A program made the translations under genes and the position numbers. From Pseudomonas sp. NKUCC02_KPG (GTDB lineage Bacteria; Pseudomonadota; Gammaproteobacteria; Pseudomonadales; Pseudomonadaceae), in assembly GCF_019345465.1 (NCBI RefSeq), contig NZ_JAHKRC010000003.1, positions 186,001 through 250,000 on the forward strand: a stretch of DNA of 64,000 bases. The letters run 5' to 3'. The notes under the pieces are model-generated. The model was given only the letters and a program-made list of their open reading frames with translations, was not told the origin of the DNA and ran no database searches. How positions within the stretch are numbered: position 1 is the first letter of the stretch; each line of letters starts with the position of its first letter. This document shows, piece after piece, positions 34,556 through 43,787 of the stretch.

Positions 34556-34996
34556 CTAATAGGTATCGCGAAAGCGCTTTGCTACACCTGCTAGTTGTTT
34601 AATTATTCTTTCGGTACGGGCTTTGTCGTGGGCGCCAGGGTGAAGCATGGCGATGAGAACGTATCTGTCCTCATCGTATAGCCCTTGAGCATACACCAAT
34701 GCAGCATCTTTATTTGGGTCGCCTAGAGGGCACTTTCGGTCAAACTGAGGTTTGCTCGTAGGAAACACCGATGGAGGGATAGCTATGTGGATGTGCATCA
34801 AGCCCGTGATATAAGCTTCATGTGGGTGTGTGTAAGGCACGTCACACCCGAAATATGTAGGTAGGGTCATTCTATTTGACGCGATATAAGTATGAAAGTC
34901 GTCGCGTAAAGAGTTTAAGATAGTAGGATGAGTGGACAAAACGTCCTTAAAGAAATCATCGTATGTGTCTGGGCTATACTCGACAATTAACGTCAT
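34556..34996 (-). CDS. YafO-family toxin
   Basis: 146 residues matching YafO in order: FHTYIASNRMTLPTYFGCDV, then MHIHIAIPPS, then QFDRKCPLGDPNKDAALVYA with QGLYDEDRYVLIAMLHPGAH and a final AGVAKRFRDTY. E. coli YafO is a ribosome-dependent mRNA nuclease. This protein is the second gene of a two-gene minus-strand operon, six bases after the preceding stop. The expected YafN antitoxin is not present; the partner is an unrelated 186-residue protein. Confidence 0.85.
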   Translation of the reverse strand: MTLIVEYSPDTYDDFFKDVLSTHPTILNSLRDDFHTYIASNRMTLPTYFGCDVPYTHPHEAYITGLMHIHIAIPPSVFPTSKPQFDRKCPLGDPNKDAALVYAQGLYDEDRYVLIAMLHPGAHDKARTERIIKQLAGVAKRFRDTY

Positions 34997-35002
34997 ACTG
35001 CG

Positions 35003-35563
35003 TTAGCCCATGAGAAGATGGAGACGTTCTGTCGAAATGGAAGTCAATGCTTCCAACCCTTTCATATCTATTGAGCTCTCGTAGCTTTCCGGGACGTGAA
35101 TCATCTGTTTAAGAATCATAGCATTCTGGGCTGTCCGCGAGCGCGTAGTAGCCAAATTACGCCGTAGCGCTAGGTATTCGTCGCTCATGGTTGGCAAGTT
35201 TAAATACAGCTCTGCCTTCTTAGCTATTACTGATTCTAACGCGCGTAATGTGCAGGCTACCTCGGAAAATCTTTCTTCTTCTATCATATGCCGTGATGGC
35301 ATGTTTGTGAGCATGGTACGTCCTGCGTCAAACACAAAGTCATTAAGCTCATTTAAGCTGACAATAGCTTCCTTAATTGCGGTGCGAATCTTTGTGTTTT
35401 CAGCAACATATCTCTCGCTATTAGTGGTTTCTAGGCTACTGTCCGACTCAACACTCGGTACGGCCGCAACCTCTGCACAATATAACGATACTCGCAAGGT
35501 AAGGGAGAGCATGACCTCTTTAGAATACGGGTCATGACGGTGATGCTGTTGGTTACGCTTCAT
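35003..35563 (-). CDS. Putative antitoxin partner of YafO-like toxin, unknown family
   Basis: 186 residues, mostly helical and charged, with segments such as ETTNSERYVAENTKIRTAIK and EERFSEVACTLRALESVIAKK. It has no recognisable YafN/PhD domain or helix-turn-helix. Position (first gene) and spacing of six bases to the toxin are as expected of an antitoxin. Two TACA...TGTA repeats lie about 110-190 bases upstream. The role is inferred from the neighbour only. Confidence 0.55.
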   Translation of the reverse strand: MKRNQQHHRHDPYSKEVMLSLTLRVSLYCAEVAAVPSVESDSSLETTNSERYVAENTKIRTAIKEAIVSLNELNDFVFDAGRTMLTNMPSRHMIEEERFSEVACTLRALESVIAKKAELYLNLPTMSDEYLALRRNLATTRSRTAQNAMILKQMIHVPESYESSIDMKGLEALTSISTERLHLLMG

Positions 35564-35667
35564 TGTTTTGCCCTCTTGGGCGTGCTCTGGTCTTTTGGTG
35601 CTCGAGTTTCGGATGGGTCTATCCGCTGACTCTATATCCTCTGACCAAATGTGCCACCGTTATGTCA

Positions 35668-35751
35668 CTACATTTTTGTAACGAGCAAGCATATCAGACA
35701 GACGGTCGCCGCTTCTTTAGTAGACGGCCATCCCTACATTTCTAACTGTAG
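35668..35751. promoter_or_regulatory. Inverted repeats upstream of the YafO-like operon
   Basis: CTACATTTCTAACTGTAG (35734-35751) and TACATTTTTGTA (35669-35680) share a CTACATTT half and both have TACA...TGTA arms. They lie upstream of the minus-strand operon starting at 35563. A possible promoter (TTGCTC, 17 bases, ACATAA) overlaps the second. Operator function is inferred. Confidence 0.35.
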
Positions 35752-36294
35752 TGATTTACGCATCTATTGGCTGTAAGAGGAGGATAAATTACTGGTGCAG
35801 ATGTGACAGCAGGCGCAAATCTAGCCTGTTGGCTACGGTTTATCGTTTGCCAAGGCGCGAATGCTATTTTGGGTAAATTCTCCATCTTCTACGCCTGCAC
35901 TCTTGGCTTGGCCTTGATTTCCTCTTCTGCCGAAAGCAGACAGTTCAGCGCTCATCGGCTTTGTGTGGCAGTAACCAAAAGCTGGAGGGTAGGGGGGCAA
36001 AAAATGCGCAAAACCCACCCTGAAGGTCATGGTTTACTGTTTGCCAATGCACGAAATACTGCTGATTTTACCACCCCGAATAAAATAATTTATCTTTTAC
36101 TAATAATGGCTTGCGTTATTTTATGAGCGAGAATGGGGTGCTAGGGTTCTGCCTGCTCCTAGATTTAACTTTTCAAGTACGACAACCTGCACTGCCGGAT
36201 GCTTTGTGCTGGGTTTAAGCTTTAATGCCGCTTCCCAAAATGCTGAATCCTCACTCAAGATCCCTGGCCCCTCCTTTTAATGACGTAAGGCTTG
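35752..36294. other. Intergenic stretch without recognised gene
   Basis: Short frames on the plus strand have no convincing ribosome-binding site and a composition unlike a protein. I see nothing that I can name before the nitrilase-fold gene. Confidence 0.4.
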
Positions 36295-37071
36295 ATGACA
36301 AATCTCGATATTTGCGCAGCCCAGTATTGCTCAGCATCAGGCGACCTCAACGCCAATATTGCCCGCCATATTCAGCTAATGGAGCTCGCCGCTAAGCATG
36401 GCGTCGATTTTTTGTTGTTTCCGGAGTTATCCCTGACTGGCTATGAGCCGTCACTCGCCCGTGAGCTTGCGCAAGCACCTGACGCGGAAATCTTGCAGCC
36501 GTTGCGCGAGCTGGCCAGGCACTTGGCAATGACAACTGTCGTTGGGCTGCCGCTGCGCCAACCTGGTAGTGACGTCATCATGATCGGAGCATTAGTTTTT
36601 ACCGCTGACGGCTCGCAGGCAACCTATACCAAACAGCACCTTCACTCGGGTGAAGAGGCTGTGTTCACGCTAGGCGATGGTGGCGCGTTGCTGGGAATCG
36701 GATCTGAGCGCGTTGCTCTGTCTATCTGCGCCGACTTTACCCACCCCAGCCACGCCCATGCCGCCGCACTTAAGGGTGCAGGTGTGTATGCGACCAGCGT
36801 GCTGATCAGTGAAAACGGTTATGCGCGCGACAGCGAGTTGCTGCAGGGCTATGCCAAAGAGCATTCGATGGGGGTATTGATGGCCAATCACGGCGGCCCT
36901 TCTGGAGGCTGGGCCTGTGCAGGGCGCAGCGCGTTCTGGTCTCCAGGTGGGGATCTGGTGGCGAGTGCAACCGGTACGGGAGATTGCCTGGTTATTGCGC
37001 GTCGCCGCCAAGGTGTATGGCAGGGTCAGATAGTGGAAGTGTCACTGCATCCAGTCTTGCCGACACCTTGA
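36295..37071 (+). CDS. Carbon-nitrogen hydrolase (nitrilase superfamily amidase)
   Basis: ATG at 36295 gives 258 residues. The catalytic triad of the superfamily is present: E44 (FPELSLTGYEP), K113 (YTKQHLHSGEE) and C145 (ICADFTHPSHA). Members cleave amide or nitrile bonds in small molecules and act in the cytoplasm. The substrate is unknown; similar stand-alone enzymes include omega-amidases and deaminated-glutathione amidases. It has higher GC than the preceding TA region and stands alone. Confidence 0.88.
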   Translation: MTNLDICAAQYCSASGDLNANIARHIQLMELAAKHGVDFLLFPELSLTGYEPSLARELAQAPDAEILQPLRELARHLAMTTVVGLPLRQPGSDVIMIGALVFTADGSQATYTKQHLHSGEEAVFTLGDGGALLGIGSERVALSICADFTHPSHAHAAALKGAGVYATSVLISENGYARDSELLQGYAKEHSMGVLMANHGGPSGGWACAGRSAFWSPGGDLVASATGTGDCLVIARRRQGVWQGQIVEVSLHPVLPTP

Positions 37072-37298
37072 ACAAGATACCCGGTGCGACCCAGCAGACA
37101 GAATTGATCCACTCAGACGGTTCGCTCGTTTGAGTAGGATTCATCTGGGTTTGGCGGATCGCTATTGTCATATCCCAAGGAGGCTGCATACATTTCCAGC
37201 CATCGCCGACTTCATCAGCGATTAGGTGTGCAAGCCTGTGACTAGGATTTCAACTTGTCATTTCGCCTAGTAGGATCAGTACCTTCGGTCGGCGTTTT

Positions 37299-37371
37299 GG
37301 CGGTTGCACGCGGGAGATCTTCGGATCTGCCGGGTTCCTAGACCGGTCTTGCACACCCGCGTGCAGCCGCC
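37299..37371 (+). ncRNA. Structured RNA leader before a small Pseudomonas gene
   Basis: A 16-bp stem joins 37299-37314 and 37356-37371 with one G-U pair. Two hairpins are enclosed: AGATC-TTCG-GATCT (37315-37328) and a second around CCGG...CCGG (37331-37346). The whole forms a three-way junction, with a CTAGGAGATACCT ribosome-binding sequence about 50 bases further, before the ATG at 37429. The shape suggests a conserved cis-acting RNA; ligand or protein partner unknown. Confidence 0.6.
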
Positions 37372-37428
37372 ACCTTTTTGTCTGTGTGCAAGCAGGCAAG
37401 ACGGTAAAACTTCATCTAGGAGATACCT

Positions 37429-37695
37429 ATGTCGCACTATTTGCCACAAACCGATAACCCTGATGGTTTTAGCGTTTTGTTCATTGATACCCATGCTTCG
37501 ATTCCTGCCTTGCTGATCTGTGCCGACCAGCGCATAAGGGCTGCAAAAAACCTGCTGCAATGCTTGTCGCTTATGAACGGCAACAGTAGCCATCCTCATG
37601 ATTTGAGCTGTGTTTGTGAGGCATCAGCGTTGCTCTTGCAGGAGGGATGCGACTTGCTTGGGGTTTTGACGTTGCGTGAGGGAACAGTCCATTAA
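37429..37695 (+). CDS. Small Pseudomonas protein, DUF3077/DUF6124-like
   Basis: 88 residues: MSHYLPQTDNPDGFSVLFID, then ASIPALLICADQRIRAAKNL and LSCVCEASALLLQEGCDLLG. The pattern of an early FIDTHASIPA with a late helical LLLQEGCDLL looks like a family of short proteins restricted to pseudomonads (DUF3077 or DUF6124). No function is known. It is preceded by the structured RNA at 37299-37371, which probably controls it. Confidence 0.7.
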   Translation: MSHYLPQTDNPDGFSVLFIDTHASIPALLICADQRIRAAKNLLQCLSLMNGNSSHPHDLSCVCEASALLLQEGCDLLGVLTLREGTVH

Positions 37696-37801
37696 TAGCG
37701 GTCGTTCTTGCGGTGTGGCCCCCGCTTTATGCTGGGTGCCACATTGGTCAGGAAGTGCTGTCCGATGAAATCGAATAGCCTGTCATGAATCGCGCAGCTG
37801 A

Positions 37802-38602
37802 CTAATCACCGATGCCGAGGGCCGCTGCAGCCAGTTTAGCCACCCCGAGATTTGTGCCTGGTTCAACATCGTCTTCAAGCATCCAGGTGACCGACAATCC
37901 CGCCCACGCGAGTACCCATTGCAGCAGTCGCAGGCGATCGATGCCTGAAGCGTTTGCCACGATTTCTATTCGACGCGCGAACGATCCCGGAGCCAGGGCA
38001 CTTTCACTGTCGGGATTGCAGAAGATGTTCGCGTAATCAAACCCCCGCTCGCCGTACAACCCCTTTGGATCGATGGCGAGCCAGCCTGACGGACCGAAAT
38101 CAAGAACATTGCCATGATGGATGTCGCCATGCAGTACTGTGATATCACGCGGTGCAGCCAGGAGTTCGCGTGCGGTTCTTGCGCAGTGCTCAAGGATACC
38201 GCCGTGCATCGCTGCCGCGTCCCATAACGCTTCGAACCATTGTTCCAGTGGAACCAGAGTGGGGATCGGCTTGGCAACTGGTGCATGCAGTTGGGCAACT
38301 ACCCTACACAGGATGCGAGTGGCCTCGTCATTCCTCCCACAACTGACCATTTGCACAAGCGAGTCGGGGCCCTGTGCGCGCACCATCAGCAAAGCCTGGT
38401 CGTCATGGGCAAGAACGGGCGCAGCACCCTTGCCGTCCCACCATGCCATCAGCAAGCCGCCAGCTTGTTCCTCAACAACTTGCGAGATTTTCAGCATCGC
38501 GGGTATGCCGCGTTGGCGAACGGGCAGCAGATTGCCGTTCAGTGAGGCAAAAGCATCACCATCAATGGTCAGATCCCATCGTTTCAAATACTCATCAAAC
38601 AT
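37802..38602 (-). CDS. Aminoglycoside phosphotransferase, APH(6)-like
   Basis: The ATG at 38602 gives 266 residues starting MFDEYLKRWDLTIDGDAFA, the usual length of APH(6) streptomycin kinases. The nucleotide site is formed around MLKISQ, and the kinase catalytic loop HGDIHHGNVLDFG and metal-binding AIDPKGLYGERGFDYANIF are present. Relatives phosphorylate streptomycin at the 6-hydroxyl; more distant homologues act on other hydroxyl compounds. It is the last gene before the second att copy, so it lies at the right end of element 1. Confidence 0.82.
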   Translation of the reverse strand: MFDEYLKRWDLTIDGDAFASLNGNLLPVRQRGIPAMLKISQVVEEQAGGLLMAWWDGKGAAPVLAHDDQALLMVRAQGPDSLVQMVSCGRNDEATRILCRVVAQLHAPVAKPIPTLVPLEQWFEALWDAAAMHGGILEHCARTARELLAAPRDITVLHGDIHHGNVLDFGPSGWLAIDPKGLYGERGFDYANIFCNPDSESALAPGSFARRIEIVANASGIDRLRLLQWVLAWAGLSVTWMLEDDVEPGTNLGVAKLAAAALGIGD

Positions 38603-38784
38603 AAATTCACTAAATCCAGGGCATTCAAAATCGCGAGCGGCAGGTCTTCCCAGCGGGCAGAAAACCATTCCGGAACCCAAAATCCAACCCTTCTAGCCTG
38701 CACTTTTCAGCCTGTCGTGTCCTGTAAAATACCGGAACGAAAAACAATGTTCAGCACAACAGGCGTCGATAATCCCGGTCTAGT

Positions 38785-38843
38785 TTGCAAATCCGCCCAC
38801 GCCGGTTCGATTCCGGCTTCGGCCTCCACCTTCGAAAGCCCCG
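38785..38843 (+). other. Second attachment site (attR of element 1, left end of element 2)
   Basis: Identical over 59 bases to the tRNA-Cys 3' end at 9295-9353. The 5' half of a tRNA is missing, so it is an att scar, not a gene. It is followed by a related terminator hairpin at 38839-38869 and by diverged direct repeats as at attL. Confidence 0.9.
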
Positions 38844-38869
38844 CAGATCACGGTCTGCGGGGTTTTTTT
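38839..38869 (+). terminator. Terminator hairpin attached to second att copy
   Basis: CCCCGCAGA (38839-38847) pairs with TCTGCGGGG (38854-38862), then seven Ts. It is the equivalent of the tRNA-Cys terminator. Confidence 0.8.
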
Positions 38870-38990
38870 ATGCCTGCGAAAAAGGGGGGATGTGTTCCGC
38901 ATTTTTTGGAAGGTGCTTACGAAACAAGGGGCGATTCAATGAAATGCTGTCTTTGATACACGGGTGCTCAGGCGCATATTCCCACTGTTC

Positions 38991-40265
38991 TCAAGAGGGC
39001 GCATTCAGCCAAGTCAGTGCTCCAACCAGCATCGTTTCCAATCCGGTCTCAAGAGTTGGATGTATTTGTGGATTAAATTTCGATGAATGATTAGAGGGGA
39101 TTTGATTGATGTTAGCGTTTGATAAGGCCTGCTGCCATATCGACTTTTCGGTGCTTCCTACGAACCAGAAAACGTAGGGAACCTTCCACTCTCGCCCGAA
39201 AATACTAAAGTCTTCGCTGGCCGATGCCGGCGCAGTTTCATATGACCGACTAGCGAAGTGATCATCAAAAGCTTGCGCTAGTTGGGCAGTGGCGACGGCG
39301 TCGTTTTCGGTGACTGGATAACTGTCAATGGTGGTAAATTCCGGCGGATGGTCAGCGTTGGAGGCTTGGCATTCCGCGCTGCAGATCCTATGTACCGAGT
39401 CGAGCATCCTGCGGCGCACATTTTCATCATAGGTACGCATGTTCAGTTTGATGACCGCGTCATCTGGAATGATATTTTCCTTGGTCCCGGCCTGCAGAGC
39501 GCCAATGGTCAAAACCCCGCTTTCCAGAGGCGATAATTCGCGGGAGACAATTGTTTGCAGGCGCATGACAGTCGCCGCGGCCATGATCACTGGATCAATT
39601 GAATTTTGTGGCATGGAACCGTGGGCACCGCGGCCATACAGTTTGATATGCAGGCTGTCTCCAGCCGCCAGAATAGCACCAGCACGATGTCCAACCGTAC
39701 CTGCTTCACCAACCATGACGTGTTGTCCCAAAATGATATCCGGCTTTGGGAAACGATCAATCATTCCGTCGTCGATCATGGCCTTTGCTCCCTTCCCGGT
39801 TTCTTCGCCAGGCTGAAAGACCAGCATCAAGGTACCGCTCCATAAGTCACGATGATCCGCCATCAACTGTGCGGTGCCCATCAACCACGTAACATGCAGA
39901 TCGTGACCACACATATGTGCCACATCCACCGTGTCTCCTTCAGCGGTCTGTCCTTTCTTTTGACTGGCATAAGGTAGGCCAGTCTTTTCGGCCATTGGCA
40001 AGGCGTCCATGTCGGCACGTAGCATGACCGTGGGACCTTCACCGTTTTTCAATAGGCCGACGACGCCAGTTACACCAACCTGTTCGTGGACGTCATACCC
40101 TAACTTCTTGATAAACGAGGCCGCTATGGCCGCCGTACGGGTTTCCTGCATCGAAAGCTCAGGATGGGCATGGAGATCTTTGTATATTGCCTCAAGGGTC
40201 GGCAGCACCTTGCGAATATCGCCGGACATTTTTGACATGCTTTCTTTACGAGCCAAAGTTTCCAT
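38991..40265 (-). CDS. M20-family amidohydrolase (hippurate hydrolase-like)
   Basis: ATG at 40265, with GGAGG five bases upstream, gives 424 residues. The M20D zinc site is complete: DVAHMCGHDLHVTW, VFQPGEETGKGAKAM, ILGQHVM and a C-terminal NHSSKF. GRGAHGSMPQNSIDPV marks the dimerisation domain. Such enzymes cleave N-acyl amino acids, peptides or amide conjugates in the cytoplasm. It is the leftmost gene of element 2, in the same cluster as a CocE-type hydrolase, a porin and a transporter. Confidence 0.9.
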   Translation of the reverse strand: METLARKESMSKMSGDIRKVLPTLEAIYKDLHAHPELSMQETRTAAIAASFIKKLGYDVHEQVGVTGVVGLLKNGEGPTVMLRADMDALPMAEKTGLPYASQKKGQTAEGDTVDVAHMCGHDLHVTWLMGTAQLMADHRDLWSGTLMLVFQPGEETGKGAKAMIDDGMIDRFPKPDIILGQHVMVGEAGTVGHRAGAILAAGDSLHIKLYGRGAHGSMPQNSIDPVIMAAATVMRLQTIVSRELSPLESGVLTIGALQAGTKENIIPDDAVIKLNMRTYDENVRRRMLDSVHRICSAECQASNADHPPEFTTIDSYPVTENDAVATAQLAQAFDDHFASRSYETAPASASEDFSIFGREWKVPYVFWFVGSTEKSIWQQALSNANINQIPSNHSSKFNPQIHPTLETGLETMLVGALTWLNAPS

Positions 40266-40367
40266 CTGCCCCTCCAATCAAGCTAATAGTTACAAAATGG
40301 TAAGTCCCTTTGACTAAAAATCGTTCTGTGACGTTCCCGCTGATGTTTTATCGGTTATAGGGTCGGC

Positions 40368-40985
40368 TCACGATTTTTTTTTGATCGCGGGCAGGTTCCA
40401 TTGGTATTTCAACGACAGCATTCGTATCAGGGTACAGAGCGCAATTGCAGCCCAGGGCGCCACTTGATGATCAATCACCTGTAACTCACCGAGTAGTTGG
40501 ATTAGTGCTCCCAGCAGCGCCGCGGAGGCGTATATCTCCTTGGTCAATACCACGGGTACACGCCCGAGCAGCACGTCCCTGATAATGCCGCCGCCCACTG
40601 CGGTAATAACACCTAACAGGAGGGCCAGTTCTATGTTCGGTATGAGGGCATAGACTTTGTGAACGCCGAATGCAGAAAAAAAACCTAACCCTACGGCGTC
40701 GAAGAACAAGGTGGGTTGGGCCAGCTTGAGTAATAGATGCTGGAAAAAGGCGGCCAAGGCGACCGCCAGCGCAACGACGCTCAAGTACTCGAGGTTGATG
40801 AGACCGGCGGGTGGTAGGGCACCAATACATAGATCGCGAATTACCCCGCCGCCGCAGGCTGTTACAAAGGCGATGACCAAAACCCCAAAAATATCCAGTT
40901 TTCGGTCAATGGCCGCCACGGCGCCACTCAGGGCAAAGACGAACGTACCCATGAGATCAATGACAAAAAACATCTCATATTCCAT
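40368..40985 (-). CDS. UPF0126/TRIC-like membrane protein
   Basis: The ATG at 40985 (MEYEMFFVIDLMG) gives 205 residues with seven helices in two repeats. Each repeat carries the family motif: TACGGGVIRDLCIG (about residues 43-56) and TAVGGGIIRDVLLGRVP. UPF0126 proteins (YadS/YicG type) are related to TRIC trimeric cation channels, and some are linked to glycine or amino-acid export. Same strand as the M20 gene, with a gap of about 100 bases. Confidence 0.9.
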   Translation of the reverse strand: MEYEMFFVIDLMGTFVFALSGAVAAIDRKLDIFGVLVIAFVTACGGGVIRDLCIGALPPAGLINLEYLSVVALAVALAAFFQHLLLKLAQPTLFFDAVGLGFFSAFGVHKVYALIPNIELALLLGVITAVGGGIIRDVLLGRVPVVLTKEIYASAALLGALIQLLGELQVIDHQVAPWAAIALCTLIRMLSLKYQWNLPAIKKKS

Positions 40986-41012
40986 CGTTGTTACCTGAGA
41001 GAAGCGTCTCAT

Positions 41013-41451
41013 GGGGTATCGGCGTTGTATGGGTTATAGCCAGAAATAATCGTGCCATCATGGCGTTTTTGGGTGCGAATGATCATGAGCGCTGTCGTTT
41101 CTGATGACAGTGTTACAGTCAACAAGCGCAGAACCTGGTGGGTAGTAGCGCAAACCCGCCTCAGATTCAATTGACTCAGAAGTTGGCTTTTACTTGCAGT
41201 CCTACTAGTGCGTTAGCGATTGCGTTAATCGATCCAGACTCCAATTTCTTCGATAGCAAGCCCAGTGTGTTTATGTCTTGGTTCAATCGGTTTAATAGGG
41301 CAGGTGGTGGGTCGTCGGGAAGTGCGGGTATAGTATTTCTCTGGATGATGAGGAAAGCCTAGCAGATACATAAAAGCCCGCCTGCTTGGAGCTGCCCACT
41401 ACCGAGACGGGCACACTCATCAGAACGAGGCGGATCCATCACGGTTTTGAA
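41013..41451. other. Intergenic stretch
   Basis: No gene is evident. Around 41372-41396 a GCCCG...CGGGC hairpin may end the transcript of one of the flanking minus-strand genes. Confidence 0.35.
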
Positions 41452-42678
41452 TCACCAGAGATTGAACGTGTACGTTATGTACAAGCGGTTGTTGTCTCGA
41501 TCACTGGCGTAGGTCGAGCGTGATACAGCGTTTCTATACTCTACTCCCAAGCCTTTGAGGCTGCCCGCCTGGACGACATACTTGAGGTTGGTGTTTAGCT
41601 CGTGCTCACGCGCCAGCAGACCTTTGTAGTCTCCGTCGGCACCCTTGTAGTACCGCGTCATGAAGCTCAACCCAGGGATGCCTAACGGCGCGAAGTCATA
41701 GTCATAACGCAGCATCCAGGTTTGTTCTCCAGGCTGGATGAATTTTCCTACCCCTGCATTCGAGAACGAGTACACCGTGCTCACGCTCGCGTAGGGCAAA
41801 GCTGTATCGCCGTAAACTTTCTGGTATCCGAGGCTCAATGCATGGCCTTGTAGCCGATAAGTGAGTAGGCCGCTGAACATATCGCTTTCGACTTGTCCGT
41901 TGCGTGCGGCTCCGACGTCCGCGCTGTTGAAATACCGTAAGTCGGTGGTCAGGTTGCCGGGCCCGACCGAAAGTTTGTAGACCAGGCCGAGGAACTGCTG
42001 CTGGTAAAACTCCCGCATCTCGCCATAGTAGTAAGTTGCGCTGAGATCCTTGGTGAAAGAGTAGGTCGCGCCGCCAAAATCAAAATCCGTACCCTTGGAT
42101 CCGGTGTAGCCTTGCGGGAAAATATCGACGCTGTCGGTGGAATTACGCGCCTTGAACTCATCCAAGTGGCCGGCATGGAGATATAGCTTGTCGATGCCGG
42201 TGTATTCGATCTGACTCCCACGAAATGTCTGCGGTAGCAGACGGCCGTCGTTGTAGACCAGTACGGGGATCTTGGGTAGCAGTGTTCCGGTTTTAATAAG
42301 TGCGTCGCCCCATCTTATTTTCGCGGTCAATCCCAGACTGGAAAACTCATCAGCAGCATGGCCATCATCATGCACTGGTAATAGGCCTGTGCCAGCATGC
42401 TCTGGTGTTGAGTCAAGCTTGAGGCCTGACAGTCCCAGCACATCCACACCAAAGCCGACGATGCCCTGGGTATAGCCTGACTGCATGTTCAGCAGGAAGC
42501 CTTGCGCCCATTCCCGACGGTCGTTACCACCATCGCGATAGTCGTCGTTGAAGTAGTAGTTGCGCATAGAAAGACTTGCATGAGAGTCCTCGAAAAACCC
42601 TTGCGCAATTACCACCGGGCTTATCGATATCAAAGAACCAGCACAAGCTAATGCGGTGGTCGGAATGTGTGTACGCAT
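41452..42678 (-). CDS. OprD-family outer-membrane porin
   Basis: 408 residues with a signal peptide (MRTHIPTTALACAGSLISIS) and beta-strands throughout. OprD landmarks are HASLSMRNYYFNDDYRDG and EWAQGFLLNMQSGYTQG near the start and a terminal strand ending in the aromatic NLW. GAGGA lies six bases before the ATG. OprD porins of Pseudomonas take up amino acids, peptides or carboxylates. In this cluster it would admit the substrate of the hydrolases. It is divergent from the LysR gene. Confidence 0.93.
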   Translation of the reverse strand: MRTHIPTTALACAGSLISISPVVIAQGFFEDSHASLSMRNYYFNDDYRDGGNDRREWAQGFLLNMQSGYTQGIVGFGVDVLGLSGLKLDSTPEHAGTGLLPVHDDGHAADEFSSLGLTAKIRWGDALIKTGTLLPKIPVLVYNDGRLLPQTFRGSQIEYTGIDKLYLHAGHLDEFKARNSTDSVDIFPQGYTGSKGTDFDFGGATYSFTKDLSATYYYGEMREFYQQQFLGLVYKLSVGPGNLTTDLRYFNSADVGAARNGQVESDMFSGLLTYRLQGHALSLGYQKVYGDTALPYASVSTVYSFSNAGVGKFIQPGEQTWMLRYDYDFAPLGIPGLSFMTRYYKGADGDYKGLLAREHELNTNLKYVVQAGSLKGLGVEYRNAVSRSTYASDRDNNRLYITYTFNLW

Positions 42679-42822
42679 GAAGGATCCTCAGCTGGGTGTT
42701 ATAGTTTTTGGCAGCAGTAAGATGGTCGGCTTTAATCTTGATTTTGTTGCGCCTCTGGACTGGTGAGCGCTTGGTGGCGGACACTAATCGGCGTTAAATC
42801 AACACGCAACGTTATGAGTGAA

Positions 42823-42840
42823 TCGCATCGGGCTATGCGA
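42823..42840. promoter_or_regulatory. Inverted repeat upstream of LysR gene
   Basis: TCGCAT-CGGGCT-ATGCGA (arms of six, spacer of six) lies in the divergent oprD/lysR region. Such a site is the expected LysR-type operator. The assignment is inferred. Confidence 0.4.
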
Positions 42841-42881
42841 AATGTGCTGTGCTGCCCCAAACCAACCTGTGGAGTTATCCG

Positions 42882-43787
42882 TTGAACCTAAAACAGCTCG
42901 AAACCTTCAAGGCGATCATGGCGACCGGTTCTACGATCGGTGCTGCCACTCGGCTGGGGCTATCGCAATCGGCGGTCAGTCGACTGCTCGGGCAGTTGGA
43001 GGAGTCACTGGGGTTTGCGCTGTTCCTTCGTCGCAAGGGGCGATTGACTGCTACTCCAGAGGCGGAGGAGTTTGTTACTGAGGTATCAGGGCTGGTGGAA
43101 AACCTTCAGCGTGTACAGCGGCTTGCCGATGAGTTGCGAGTGGGACGCTCCCGTCGCACCTTGCTCAAGGTCGCGGTGCCCACGAGCATGACCCAGCACT
43201 TACTGCCTCAGATAGTGGCAGAGTTTTTGAAAGATCGTGAAGACGTCGTCATCGAGCTATTGACTGGATCGTATGACACGCTTGAAAGAGCAGTACTGGA
43301 TCGTACGGCTGATTTTGCCTTTGTCAGACTACCCACTGACTTAGAGGGTTTCGATGTTGAGCCTGTGCTAGAAACCGCAGGTGTTTGTGTCCTGCCGGTG
43401 GGCCATCCGCTGGCCGAGAGCGCCGAACTTCGGATCGAGGACTTGAGGGACGTCCCTCTGGTGCTGCTAGGGCGCCAACGGAACCTTCGTACCGAACTGG
43501 ATCAGCGTTTTCGCAGCGCGCAGATCACGCCCCAGGTTCGGGTTGAAGTGCATTCCGTCAGCGCCGCCTGTGCCTTTGTTGCTCAAGGGGTCGGGGTGTC
43601 CATCATCAATGCATTGCTCGCCAACGACTTCTCCGATTTGCCCATAATCACTCGGCCCCTGACGCCACCCTTGCCGTACCGTTTCGGTTTGATTTTTCGC
43701 AATGACCTGCCACGCTCCAAGGCAGTCAGCGTTTTCGCTGAACACCTTAAAGAGCGACTGATCGAAGTGGCATCTCGCATCGGTTGA
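42882..43787 (+). CDS. LysR-family transcriptional regulator
   Basis: A TTG start at 42882 (GGAG seven bases upstream) gives 301 residues starting with MNLKQLETFKAIMATGS, the normal position for the LysR helix-turn-helix; GTG at 42849 would add 11 residues. The helix-turn-helix is at residues about 18-40 (AATRLGLSQSAVSRLLGQLEE), followed by a linker helix and a periplasmic-binding-like effector domain from about 90. Divergent from oprD, it probably controls the cluster in response to its substrate. Confidence 0.88.
   Translation: MNLKQLETFKAIMATGSTIGAATRLGLSQSAVSRLLGQLEESLGFALFLRRKGRLTATPEAEEFVTEVSGLVENLQRVQRLADELRVGRSRRTLLKVAVPTSMTQHLLPQIVAEFLKDREDVVIELLTGSYDTLERAVLDRTADFAFVRLPTDLEGFDVEPVLETAGVCVLPVGHPLAESAELRIEDLRDVPLVLLGRQRNLRTELDQRFRSAQITPQVRVEVHSVSAACAFVAQGVGVSIINALLANDFSDLPIITRPLTPPLPYRFGLIFRNDLPRSKAVSVFAEHLKERLIEVASRIG

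Noticed and set aside
35803..36126. Plus-strand frame of 107 codons before the nitrilase gene
   Set aside because: No ribosome-binding site, no domain, and a composition change near the end; probably chance.
38785..38858. A second tRNA-Cys gene
   Set aside because: Only the 3' half is present; there is no D arm or 5' acceptor strand. It is an att duplicate.
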